A DNA stretch of 64,000 nt from CAIYRG01 sp964494505. Its GTDB lineage: Bacteria > Pseudomonadota > Alphaproteobacteria > Micropepsales > Micropepsaceae. Under the pieces are notes generated by a model. That model searched no databases, was not told the origin of the DNA, and saw only the letters and a list, made by a program, of their open reading frames with translations. The position numbers and the translations under genes are program-made. The stretch is taken from positions 124,001 to 188,000 of the forward strand of contig CAZBRO010000005.1 in the NCBI GenBank assembly GCA_964494505.1. The letters are read 5' to 3'. Positions 1 to 10,100 of this stretch are shown here, piece after piece (position 1 is the stretch's first letter; every line of letters begins with the position of its first letter).

Positions 1-1
1 G

Positions 2-1057
2 GCCATCCTCTACACCTCCGGCTCCACCGGCGAGCCCAAAGGCATCATGCTCAGCCACACGAACATCAAGAGCTTCGTGGATTGGGCGGCGGACACCTTC
101 GCGCTTTCGAGCGCGGACCGGGTCGCCAATCATGCGCCGCTTCATTTCGATCTTTCGACCTTCGACATTTTCGCCACGCTCTCGCGCCACGGCACCGTGC
201 ATCTGATCGGCGAGACGACGGCGCAATTCCCCGGCGCGATCCGTACACTGATCGATTCGATGCGCCTCACCGTCTGGTATTCGGTGCCGACCGCGCTGGT
301 CCGGCTCGAAGAGCGGCACGCGCTGAAGGGCGTCTCCTCGCTCAGGCTGATCCTCTTTGCCGGCGAGGTCTTCCCGATGCCGGCGCTCCGGCGTTTGATG
401 GAAGAGCTTCCCGCACCCGAATACGTCAATCTTTATGGTCCGACCGAGACCAATGTCTGCACCTATTACCGCCTTCCCGGCCGCCCGGCGTCCGACGCCG
501 AGGCGCTTCCCATCGGCCGGCCCTGTGAGCATCTGGAGGTAAGTCTCTGCGACGCCGAGGGCGTGCCGGTCGCGCAAGGCGAGACCGGGGAAATCTGCGT
601 TACCGGCCCTTCCGTGATGAGCGGCTATTGGTGCCGGCCCGATCTCACGCGCGTCTCGCGGCTCGGCACACGCGCCAAATCCTATCGCACCGGCGATTAT
701 GGTTACTTGCGCGGCGACGGCCTTCTGATGCTGACGGGACGGCGCGATCAGCAGGCCAAGCTGCGTGGACACCGGATCGAGCTTCTGGCATTGGAGGCCG
801 CGCTCAATACGCATCCCGGTTTGCGCGAGGCGGCGGCGTTGGTCGTTCCCGACGAAAGAACGGGGGGACGTCTCCTTATATATGCAGTGGCGCGCGAGGA
901 GGCCCTTCCCCTGTCCGAGATTCGCAATTTTGTCGGGGCCAAGCTCGCCCCAAGCTATCAGCCGGATGGAATCGAGTGGCTGCAAGAGATGCCCAGAACC
1001 GCGAACGGCAAAACCGACCGCGCCAGCTTGCGGATGATGGCCGAACGGAGCCGGTGA
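2..1057 (+). CDS. Stand-alone amino-acid adenylation domain (5' partial)
   Basis: The frame is open from the first complete codon, so the 5' end lies outside the window. The visible part starts inside the A3 phosphate-binding core (LYTSGSTGEPKG, bases 8-43) and contains the A4-like FDLSTFDIF, the A5 NLYGPTETN, the A7 YRTGDYG, the A8 region around KLRGHRIEL and the A10 lysine loop TANGKTDR. It therefore keeps the C-terminal two thirds of a class I adenylate-forming enzyme that activates an amino or aryl acid as its AMP ester and loads it on a carrier protein. NLYGPTETNVCTYY resembles free-standing enzymes of the PltF (prolyl-AMP ligase) kind rather than an NRPS module. The stop overlaps the carrier-protein start by 4 bases (GTGA). 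The fold is certain; the substrate is not, and proline is only an analogy with pyrrole-halogenating cassettes. Confidence 0.85.
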   Translation, partial: AILYTSGSTGEPKGIMLSHTNIKSFVDWAADTFALSSADRVANHAPLHFDLSTFDIFATLSRHGTVHLIGETTAQFPGAIRTLIDSMRLTVWYSVPTALVRLEERHALKGVSSLRLILFAGEVFPMPALRRLMEELPAPEYVNLYGPTETNVCTYYRLPGRPASDAEALPIGRPCEHLEVSLCDAEGVPVAQGETGEICVTGPSVMSGYWCRPDLTRVSRLGTRAKSYRTGDYGYLRGDGLLMLTGRRDQQAKLRGHRIELLALEAALNTHPGLREAAALVVPDERTGGRLLIYAVAREEALPLSEIRNFVGAKLAPSYQPDGIEWLQEMPRTANGKTDRASLRMMAERSR

Positions 1058-1326
1058 GGACGCGCGTGGAATCGACCGTTGAAGCCGTTTTGGAATGGGT
1101 GAGGAAATCGGCGGCCCCGCGTTTTCCCGATCTTGACGTGCGCGCCGATACGCTCCTGATCGATAGCGGCGTGCTCGATTCCATCGAAATCCTGAATCTC
1201 GTCGGGTTTCTGGAGGAGCGCTTCGGCATCGCTCTTCCGGTCGAGGAGTTCGTGCCGGAAAATTTCCGCGACCCCGAAACGGTGGCAAGGCTGGTCCTCC
1301 GGCTTGCCGCCGCGAAAGCCGGCTGA
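1054..1326 (+). CDS. Acyl/peptidyl carrier protein
   Basis: This 90-residue acidic protein carries the phosphopantetheine attachment motif DSGVLDSIEIL, with the serine of DSIEI as the expected modified residue, followed by the helix II pattern NLVGFLEERFGI. Length and motif fit a discrete PCP/ACP. The GTG start at 1054 overlaps the stop of the upstream adenylation gene (GTGA), which points to translational coupling; a second in-frame GTG at 1066 is possible. The halogenase begins 5 bases downstream. The likely job is to hold the activated substrate as a thioester while the halogenase acts on it, as in the PltL/PltA pair. That role is inferred from the gene order. Confidence 0.85.
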   Translation: MRTRVESTVEAVLEWVRKSAAPRFPDLDVRADTLLIDSGVLDSIEILNLVGFLEERFGIALPVEEFVPENFRDPETVARLVLRLAAAKAG

Positions 1327-1331
1327 AGACG

Positions 1332-2618
1332 ATGCTGCCCCGCAAAGCCGATGTGCTGGTGATTGGCGGCGGCCCGGCGGGAAGCTCGGCTGCGGCCGAG
1401 CTTGGGCGCCGCGGCTACGACGTCGTGCTGATCGACAAGCAGCATCACCCCCGTGAAACGGTCGGCGAAAGCGTGCTGCCGTCGGCGTGGAAATATTTCG
1501 ACCTCCTGGGCGTGAGCGATGAGGTCGAACGCCGCTTCGTCAAAAAGGCGGGCGGCGTGGTGGTATGGGGCGGCGAAATCACCGAGATCGCCTTCCGCGA
1601 TTTCTCCTACAACCGTCCCGGCCTGCACGTCGAACGCGCCGAACTCGATCATCTGCTGCTCGAGAATGCGAAGGCCAAAGGCGCGCGCATTTTCGAAGGC
1701 GTGAAGGCGGAAAGCTTCGCAGCTTTGCCCGGCGGAGGAGCCGAGATCGCGACGGTTGCGGAATCGGGCGCGCGCGAGCCCATCACCTGCCGCTATTTCG
1801 TCGATGCGACCGGTCAGGCGTCGTTCGTGGCGCAGCAGACGGGCGGCCGCCGGCTCGACGACGATTTCCGCTTCGTCTCGCTCTGGGGTTATTTCAAGGA
1901 TTCGCGCTACGTCTCGCCGGGCGGGATCGTGCGCAATTTCGAAGAGATTCCCAATCATCCGCCGATGACCTTCGTGACCAAGCTGGGAGGCTGGGGCTGG
2001 GCCTGGCACATACCTTTGAAGCGCGACACCAGCGTCGGCATCGTCGTGCCGGTGGAGGATTACAAGACCGGGCTCGCGCGCCATGGTTCGCTGGAGGCCT
2101 ATTTCCTCGCCACCGCGCGGGCGACCGAGCATTTGGGCGCGCTGATCGGGGACGCCGTACTGACCGATGGCCGCGTGCGGATCATGCGGGATTTTTCCTA
2201 TCTGCCCGATCGCGTCACGGGGGCGGATTACTACGTCACCGGGGACGCGGCCGGTTTCGTCGATCCGATCTTTTCCATTGGCGTGGTGATGGCGCTTTAT
2301 TCCGGTTATCTCGCGGCCTGGGCCATCGACCGCTCGCTGCGGCTGCCATCCGAAGCGGAAGCGAACCGGAAGTTGTTCGAGGCCCAGATGCGCGGGCGCT
2401 ACGAACTCGCGCGCACCATGGCGCTGCCGGGCGTGGAGAGCGAGGCGCCGGAGGGCGCCAAGACCTATTTCAATTTCTTCTCCCAAGCCGAGAAGGAGCT
2501 GATGTGGTCGGCCGCCTCCATGACCACGCGCTCGGGCAATCTGGTCCGCGCATCGAGCGCGAACGACAGAGGCCCGCAAGCGCTGAAGCGGCGCGAACTC
2601 GACGGGCTGAAGTTTTAG
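1332..2618 (+). CDS. Flavin-dependent halogenase
   Basis: This 428-residue protein has an N-terminal FAD Rossmann motif (VIGGGPAGSS, about residues 10-19) and VGESVLPS, typical of the halogenase/geranylgeranyl-reductase flavoprotein group. Three features point to a halogenase rather than a monooxygenase: a lysine in FVKKAGG (K71/K72, where the catalytic lysine lies in this family), the tryptophan motif GWGWAWHIP (220-228, matching WxWxIP) and FVDPIFSIG (309-317, matching FxxPxxSxG). Such enzymes use FADH2, O2 and halide to make HOX, which the lysine relays to the substrate. The neighbouring carrier protein and adenylation gene suggest a carrier-tethered substrate. No flavin reductase lies nearby, so reduced flavin must come from elsewhere. 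Halide and substrate are unknown. Confidence 0.85.
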   Translation: MLPRKADVLVIGGGPAGSSAAAELGRRGYDVVLIDKQHHPRETVGESVLPSAWKYFDLLGVSDEVERRFVKKAGGVVVWGGEITEIAFRDFSYNRPGLHVERAELDHLLLENAKAKGARIFEGVKAESFAALPGGGAEIATVAESGAREPITCRYFVDATGQASFVAQQTGGRRLDDDFRFVSLWGYFKDSRYVSPGGIVRNFEEIPNHPPMTFVTKLGGWGWAWHIPLKRDTSVGIVVPVEDYKTGLARHGSLEAYFLATARATEHLGALIGDAVLTDGRVRIMRDFSYLPDRVTGADYYVTGDAAGFVDPIFSIGVVMALYSGYLAAWAIDRSLRLPSEAEANRKLFEAQMRGRYELARTMALPGVESEAPEGAKTYFNFFSQAEKELMWSAASMTTRSGNLVRASSANDRGPQALKRRELDGLKF

Positions 2619-2648
2619 AACAAATTGCTTCCAGAAAGACGCCAGCCT

Positions 2649-3485
2649 TCACCCTTCGCCGGGCTCGGGGTGAGGAAGCGGGCGCCGCCGCTTTCGCTTA
2701 GGCTTGAGGAAATCCAGAATGGTTTGCGCGAACAGCGCGGGCGCGGTCTTCATCGCGCTGTGCTGCTGGCCTTCAAGCACGCCGATGCGGCTTCCCGGCA
2801 GCGCGGCATGGAGCGCCTCTATGGTCGCGCGATATTGCGGCGGGCTTTCGCTCCCCAATAGAAGCAGCGTGGGCGTGTTCCAGCCGCGATACTCTTCCGG
2901 CTTCAGCACGAAATTATCAACGGTCTTGAGCTCGCGCAGGATGCGGGGCGACGTCCGCGCCATCTGCTGCCACATCACGAGCTTCTTCATGTCCGCGATT
3001 TCCTCGTCGGAATTTCCGAACACGCCTTTCGCGAATGCCACCATCGCGCCGTCGCGGTCATCGGCCGCGAGCGCCTGAGTCATTTTTTCGATCAGGTCGG
3101 CCGGGTAATAGGCTTCCGGATAGGTCGGTATCGGCGGCTCGAACAGGATCAGCCTGCGAACCTTCCCGCCGGCTCGTGCCGCGCCAAGCGCGCAAAGTCC
3201 GCCATAGGAATGGCCGGCAACATCCACCGGATCGCCGCCGGCCGAATCGATGCAGGCGATGACGTCTTCATATTCGCGCGCGATCGAATACGTCTGCGCG
3301 TCGCTGCTGCGCCCATGCCCGCGGCGATCCATTGCGATGACCGTGAACGCCGAAACGAGCGACGGCAGGACCGGATTCCAGCTTCCGCCGTCGGTCCCGC
3401 TGCCATGGACCAACACCAGAGGAGGCCCCTTGCCTTCGCTCCTGCACGCAATGCGCGTCCCATCGCGCGAGAAGATATCAGCCAT
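2649..3485 (-). CDS. Alpha/beta-fold hydrolase
   Basis: This 278-residue protein has the order of a classic alpha/beta hydrolase: LVLVHGSG oxyanion segment (24-31), AMDRRGHGRS (51-60), nucleophile elbow GHSYGG (S93), and a late histidine in GQQHSAM. The usual acid position after strand 6 reads LLLLGSESPP, so the acid may be the glutamate. I chose the ATG at 3485 because it directly precedes the conserved domain; the frame runs open to 3572 but the extra residues look non-conserved. It converges on the halogenase gene with 30 bases between the stops. The last residues (PLPHPEPGEG) are encoded by a small inverted repeat of extragenic type, so the natural C-terminus probably once ended earlier. 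Substrate unknown. Confidence 0.8.
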   Translation of the reverse strand: MADIFSRDGTRIACRSEGKGPPLVLVHGSGTDGGSWNPVLPSLVSAFTVIAMDRRGHGRSSDAQTYSIAREYEDVIACIDSAGGDPVDVAGHSYGGLCALGAARAGGKVRRLILFEPPIPTYPEAYYPADLIEKMTQALAADDRDGAMVAFAKGVFGNSDEEIADMKKLVMWQQMARTSPRILRELKTVDNFVLKPEEYRGWNTPTLLLLGSESPPQYRATIEALHAALPGSRIGVLEGQQHSAMKTAPALFAQTILDFLKPKRKRRRPLPHPEPGEG

Positions 3486-4101
3486 GTAAGAAAATGCGCT
3501 TTCGGGCGAATGGGTGGAAGGAAGGTGTCCGGTTCTTAGCATGAGCGTATGGGAATTGTTGATGCAAAGCACAAAGGCTGGGATAGAGTCCGCAATAGTA
3601 CAGATGAAGCTTTGGAGAAATTGCGCTTCAGCAGTGTGACGGTCATATTAACCATAATGTTCGTCTGGCCGCCAAAACCGAAGGTTTTCCGAACGTAAAC
3701 CCTACAATTTTATTGATTCCGTTTAATTGAAAATGCAATCATCCGCCCTAGCCGCGGACGCGCGGCTAAATGAGGGGGAATACCGACACTGTCCTGACTG
3801 CAAGGCGATGATGCGCTCGCAATGCGCATACGCGTGACGCCTGTCCCCAGCAGATCCGGAATGTGTCGTCCAATTCCTCCCGCCTGAAGTGCCACGGCGG
3901 ATCAACGCCGGGCAGCGTGAGTGGGGTCTGGGGTGATGGCTTTTGCCATTTTCGGTTTGCGTTGCATTTCCGCTGCGCCGGACCCGGCTATCTGCGCCTT
4001 CCGCACATCTGCATCAGTGCTTGTCGAAACGAGAGCCGCTCGCTTCGAAGTCGCAACCGTAGCGGAGCCGCTCCTCGCGGCTTCCGTCAGTGGGGTTTGA
4101 T
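3486..4101. promoter_or_regulatory. 616-base non-coding leader between the hydrolase and the giant RTX gene
   Basis: No convincing gene is present. The stretch is more AT-rich than its surroundings between about 3555 and 3740. Visible elements are a possible promoter TTGCGC (3621-3626)-17-CATATT (3644-3649), a perfect 8-bp hairpin TAGCCGCG/CGCGGCTA with a 4-base loop (3749-3768), a short ATGGC-TTTT-GCCAT hairpin near 3935-3948 followed by Ts, and an AGCCGC/GCGGCT hairpin (4066-4082) just before the RTX start. The hydrolase start also faces this region, so both genes are divergent and share it. A long leader suits a regulated surface-protein gene, but no specific regulator site can be named. 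Confidence 0.45.
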
Positions 4102-7100
4102 ATGTCGAAGATTTTCATCGTGTCCAATTCGGGGTCGCTCACTTGGATCGATGCCGAAACCCAAGCCGAAGCGCTCGGCGGGACGCTTGCCAGCATTCAG
4201 TCTCAGGCCGAGAACGATCTTGTGTTCAGCCTGATGCACGGAACCGACGCCTGGCTCGGTGGCTATCAATTCGACAATGCGGCCGAGCCCGACGGCGACT
4301 GGGCATGGCAGGATGGTTCGACCTGGGGCGTGTACCTCAATTGGAACGACGGCGAGCCGAACGACTTCAACGCTCTTCACGAGGACAATCTCGAGATCCT
4401 CGCTGACGCCGGCAAATGGAACGACATCCACAGCGGTGACGGCTGGGTCCAGAACGCGTTCGTTGCGGAACTCATCACCGACACCTACACCGGCACGAGC
4501 GGTGACGACGCCTTCGGCGCCAGCAGCGCGACCGGAGTGACGCTCGACGGCGGCGACGGAAACGACACCGAAATCGGCGGCGACGGAAACGACTCGATCT
4601 ACAGCGGCGATGCGGCGGTCGGAACGTATGATGTCGTGAACGGCGGCGCCGGCGACGACACCCTCGTCGCCGGGGGAAACTCTTGGACCCAGTTTATCGG
4701 CGGACCGGGCAACGATGTGCTCGATGCGTCGAACGGGACCGGCACGGCCGATTACAGCGGCGATCCGGGGCCGGTCAGCGTCGACCTCTCGGCCGGCGAG
4801 GCCACGGACGGCACCGGCGGCTTCGACACGCTCATCAACATCAGTTTCGTCATCGGCTCCCAGTTCGACGACAGCCTCGTCGGCAATACCGGCAACGAAT
4901 TTCTCAACGGCGCGGGCGGCGATGACACGCTGGTGAACGGCGTCGCCGATTACAGCGGCGCGCCAAACGGAGTGAATGTCGATCTCGGCGCAGGTACGGC
5001 TTCGGACGGAACCGGCGGCACCGATTTGCTGGTGAACATCACCAAGGTCTTCGCCTCCCTCAACGACGATACGATCAATGGCAGCGCCGGCGACGACACG
5101 GTGTACGGCAACAACGGCAACGATTCGATATCGGGTGGAGACGGCAACGATACGCTCGACGGCGGCTCTGGCAACGATACGATCGATGCCGGCAATGGCG
5201 ACAATTTCGTTAATGGCGGCGACGATAACGATCTGATCCTCGCCGGCGGCGCAGGCGGCAACACCTTCGACGGCGGCCCCGGGTTCAATTATCTTGACTA
5301 TTCCGCCGCTGGCGGCTCCGTGGACGTCGATCTCCAGGCGGGCGAGGCGACGGTCCCAGGCGGCGTCGACCAACTCGACAACATCAATAACGTCGCAGGC
5401 TCCTCCTTCGACGACACCATGGTCGGCAGTGATTCGACATTCTCCGAATTCCTGGGCCGGGGGGGCAACGATTCGCTGGTCGGCGGCGCCGGAGGCGCAG
5501 CAGCCTCCTACATCGATTACACCGGGCCGGTGAACGTCGACCTCGCAGACCAGACCTCCGATGACGGCTTTGGCGGCATCGATACGCTGATCGGCATCCA
5601 GGAGGTCGTGGGATCGGCCCACGACGACACGCTCGCCGGCGATAGCAACGACAACACCTTCATCGGCAATGCCGGCAACGATTCCATGGATGGCGGCGGC
5701 GGCGGTAACGACCGGGTCGTCTATTACTTCGATCCCGACTCCGTCACCGTCGATTTGAACGCCGGCGAGGCGAGCGACGGCTTCGGTGGCACGGACACGC
5801 TCTCCGGCATCGAGAACGTCGAAGGCTCGAACTTCGACGACAGCATCATCGGCGATGCCAACGCGAATACTCTCATCGGCTGGTCGGGCGACGACACGAT
5901 CCTGACCAATGGCGGCGATGACAGCGTTGACGGGGTGGACGGCAACGACAGCGTCTATGGTGACTTTGGCGGTTCTGCCACGCTCTACGGCGGCGACGGC
6001 AACGACAGCATCGAATCGGAAAACTCCGACAACTCGCTCGACGGCGGCGCAGGCGATGATTCGCTCTACTCCTGCAGCGGCGGCGTGGCCATATTTGGTG
6101 GCGATGGAAACGATAGCATCGACGCCGAGCAGAATACAGGCAGCACATCGCTCGACGGCGGCGCCGGGGACGACTCGATCTACTCCTGTTCGAGCAACGG
6201 CAGCTATTCCGATTACGGTGGGGACGGCAACGACACGATCGTCGGCGATGAAGGCACCACTTCGCTCGATGGCGGCTCCGGCGACGATTCGCTCCTGTCT
6301 TACGGCAACGCGCTGATGTACGGCGGCGACGGCAACGATACCATCGAGTCCGATGGCAGTTACGACACCGTCGATGGCGGCACCGGCGCCGATTCGATCT
6401 TTTCCTACGGTTACGGTGACAGCGTTTCAGGCGGCGACGACAACGATTCGATTCAGGGGAATGATGGGAACAGCACGCTCGACGGCGGCGCCGGAGACGA
6501 TTCTGTCTATCTCAATTCCAATAACAATTACGCGACCGGCGGCGACGGCAACGACACCTTCGACAACCTGGATTCGTACAATTCCCTGTCAGGCGATGGC
6601 GGCGACGATTCCTTCCTGGATGTCGCTTACGCCTATAGCGGCAATTCGAACACGCTCGACGGCGGCGGCGGGATTAATACGTTCTCGCTCAATCCGATAG
6701 TCTCGTACTCGGTCGGCTCGGCCGACGGAGTGCACAGCGGATTCGACGAGATCGACAATTTCCAGGCCGGTGACGGCGGCGACGTCTTCGACCTCACGCA
6801 GCTTGACGCGAATCTCTCGACCTATCTCGGAACGGCTGAAACCAGCCCGTTCGCAGACGGCTATCTCCAGCTCGTGGACGATGGCTTCGGCAATACGCTT
6901 CTCCAGCTCGATCTGAATGGCGATGGCACCAACTGGCAAACCATCGTTGAACTCACCGGCCACGCGGCCGCCGACTTCACGCCGTATAATTTCGGCGGGA
7001 TTCCTCTGGTCGCAACGGCCTTCGACACCGTTTTGGGCGATGGCGGCGAGACGTTCACCGGCGGCGTCCTCAACGACACGGTTGTTGGCGGCGCGGGCGA

Positions 7101-10100
7101 CGATTCGATTCAGGGCCGTGGCGGCGACGACACCATCGACGGCGGCGCCGGGAACGACACGCTGGACGGCGGCGTCGGAAACGACCGCATCGAGGGCGCC
7201 AGCGGCACCGGCAACGATTCGATTGTCGGCGGCGCCGGCGACGATACGCTGGTGGCGGGCGCAGGCGGCGGCGACGACACGATTCTCGGGCAGGATGGCA
7301 ACGATTCCATCGACGCATCGGGCAGTGTCGGCAACACGTCGCTCGATGGCGGCGGGGGCAACGACATCATCGTCGGCAGCGCAGGCAACGATACGATCGC
7401 CAGCGGTGGAGGGGCCGATTCCGTCAGCGCAGGTGACGGGGACGACCTCGTCACGGTGGGATCGGGCGCGACAGTGGACGGCGGAGCCGGCGACGATACG
7501 TTCGACGGCGGCGGCATCGCTCAGGGCTATCTGACGACCGGTGGAATCCTCATCAATGGCCTCGGCGGCCCTTCGGGTTTTGGCGAGAACTCGGAATTCC
7601 GCAATGATGACAGCTCAATTTCCATCGGCAGCATCGATTCGGTGTTCGGTTCCGGAGGCCTGAATCTCAACGGTCACATCGTCCATAACCTCAATATCAA
7701 TACGAACGGCTATGTCTATTTCGACGGTGCCACTAGCAACCTTGCGCCGTACAATGCGGATTTGGCGACCTATTACGGCCCGCTGCCAACCACGCCTGGC
7801 GGCAATTCCGATGGCCAAAGCCTGGTCTGGTACGATTTCGATACGGCAAATCACGTCGTAACCGTCACCTGGGACGATGTCGGGCACTATGGTTATAGCT
7901 CCTCGAACACGCCGGAATATGCGTTCCAGCTGCAATTGATCGGCGATGGCTCCAACACGGGCGCCTTCGATCTCGTCTACCGCTACGAATACATCGGGGA
8001 TAATTCCGGCAGCGGTTACTATGACGACGGCAACAGCTTCCACTCATTGCCCACGCCCGACGGCGGCTGGGTGAACGCGCCGACGGCGCTTGGCAATACC
8101 GGTGTTGCCGGGCTTGATGTGTTCCAGTTCGGGACGATCGCGACGGGCGCGGCTAACAGCGTGCTTTCCGGCGGCGACGGCAATGACCTGTTCCAGAACG
8201 TCGGCAGCGGGAACAATACGCTGACCGGCGGCGATGGCACGGACACCTACGCGCTCGCAGCTGGAGCCTCCCCGACGCCGGACGTGGTGATGGACTTTGC
8301 GTTTGGTCCAGGCGGCGACCAGATCGACCTCGCCAATGTTCTCCCGACGCTGGTCGGCTTCACCCCCGGCGATAATCCGTTTGCGGACGGTTATGCCGTG
8401 CTGGTGCAGGACGGCAGCGATGCGCTGCTCGAGATCGACCGCGACGGCGACGGCTCGGCTTACGATTTCCAGACGGTGTTGCGCCTTCATAACACGGCGC
8501 CCGGCACCCTGACGCAGGACAATTTCACGCAAGGTTATTCGCCGACCAGCGTCGGCGCCGTCGAGACCACGTTGGGCGATGGCGGCGAGACCTTCGTCGG
8601 CGGCATCAGCAACGATACGGTCCATGGCGGGGCCGGAAACGATTCCGTCGCCGGCGGCGGCGGCAATGATTGCATCGACGGCAGTGGCGGCAGCGATACG
8701 CTGAGCGGCGGGCCGGGCGATGACAGCATGGAAGGCGCAAGCGGCTCGGGCGACGATTCCATGCTCGGCGGCTCGGGCAACGACACGCTGATCGCGGGCA
8801 TCGGCGGCGGCAACGACACCATCCTCGGCCAGGACGGCAACGATTCCATCGACGCATCCGGCAGCGTCGGCAACGATTCGCTCGACGGCGGCGCGGGCAA
8901 CGACATCGTCATCGGCAGCCCGCAGGCCGACACCATCCTTGGCGAAGACGGCAACGATTCGCTTTACGGCGGCGATGGGCCTGACTCCCTCGCCGGCGGC
9001 AACGGCAACGATTACCTGAATGCCGGCGACAGCCTCGGCGGAAATTCGCTCGACGGCGGCTCAGGCCACGACACCTTTGTCGGCAACGCCAATCTCGACA
9101 GCTTCGCGCGCAGCGATTCCGGCAGCGCCAGTACCGGCGATTCCTACGTCTTCGGCGACGAGGGCGACAACTGGACGATGAACGGCGTCTACTACGACAC
9201 GGTCGACGGCGGCGGCGGCAACGATTCGATCTATAGCGGCTATAACGCCTGCGACGACGCGATTTCGGGCGGTTCCGGCGATGACACAGTCGCGCTCTAC
9301 AGCTCCTATTACAACACCGTCAATCTTGGCGACGGCAACGATTCGTTCTACTCCGATTCAAGCAGCGAAACGGTCGATGGCGGCGCCGGCAACGACGTCA
9401 TCTTCATCGCCGGGGGCAGCAACTCGGTGCACGGCGGCGACGGCAACGATTCGATTTCGTTCAACAACAACAACGGCAATGAGACGGTGCTGGGCGACGC
9501 CGGCGACGATACGCTTGCCGCCAATATGTACAACAGCAGCTTCGCCGGCGGGGACGGCAACGACCTCTTCACCGATGTCGACTACTTCAGCGCCAGCGGC
9601 AACGATTCGTTCACCGGCGGGGACGGCGTCGACACCTACGTCCTCAACAATTTCTATTCGGTGAGCTGCGGCGTAGGCCACGTCGACGGCGTTTTCGGCG
9701 GCTCCACGTCCACCATCACCGATTTTTCGGTAGGCGCCGGAGGCGACATCGTCGATCTTTCGACCTTGATGCCCAATCTCAACTATTTCACGGGCACCAC
9801 GGTCAGCAATCCATTCGTCGACTTCTTGCGTCTGATCGACGACGGCAGCGGCAACGCCGTCCTGCAGTTCGATTATACGCAAAACGACGCCTGGCAGACG
9901 CTGTTGACGTTCACGGGCAAGGCAGCGAGCAATTTCACCGCCGACAATTTCGGCGGCTTCCAGCCGAACCCGCCAAATGGGGAAAATATCAGCCTGACGG
10001 GCGGCCCCGATTCGCATGACGGTACCCCCGTTGGCGACACCATCGACGGATTGGGCGGCAACGACACGATTTACGGTCATGGCGGGAACGACAGCCTGTT

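Noticed and set aside
2..1057. Acyl-CoA ligase rather than amino-acid adenylation domain
   Set aside because: NLYGPTETN, TANGKTDR and the coupled carrier protein favour the A-domain type.
876..2579. 567-codon minus-strand frame over the carrier protein and halogenase
   Set aside because: High-GC shadow of genes with clear domains on the plus strand; no recognisable motif.
3710..3905. Small minus-strand frames of 60-61 codons in the leader
   Set aside because: No ribosome site, no recognisable sequence, mutually overlapping frames.
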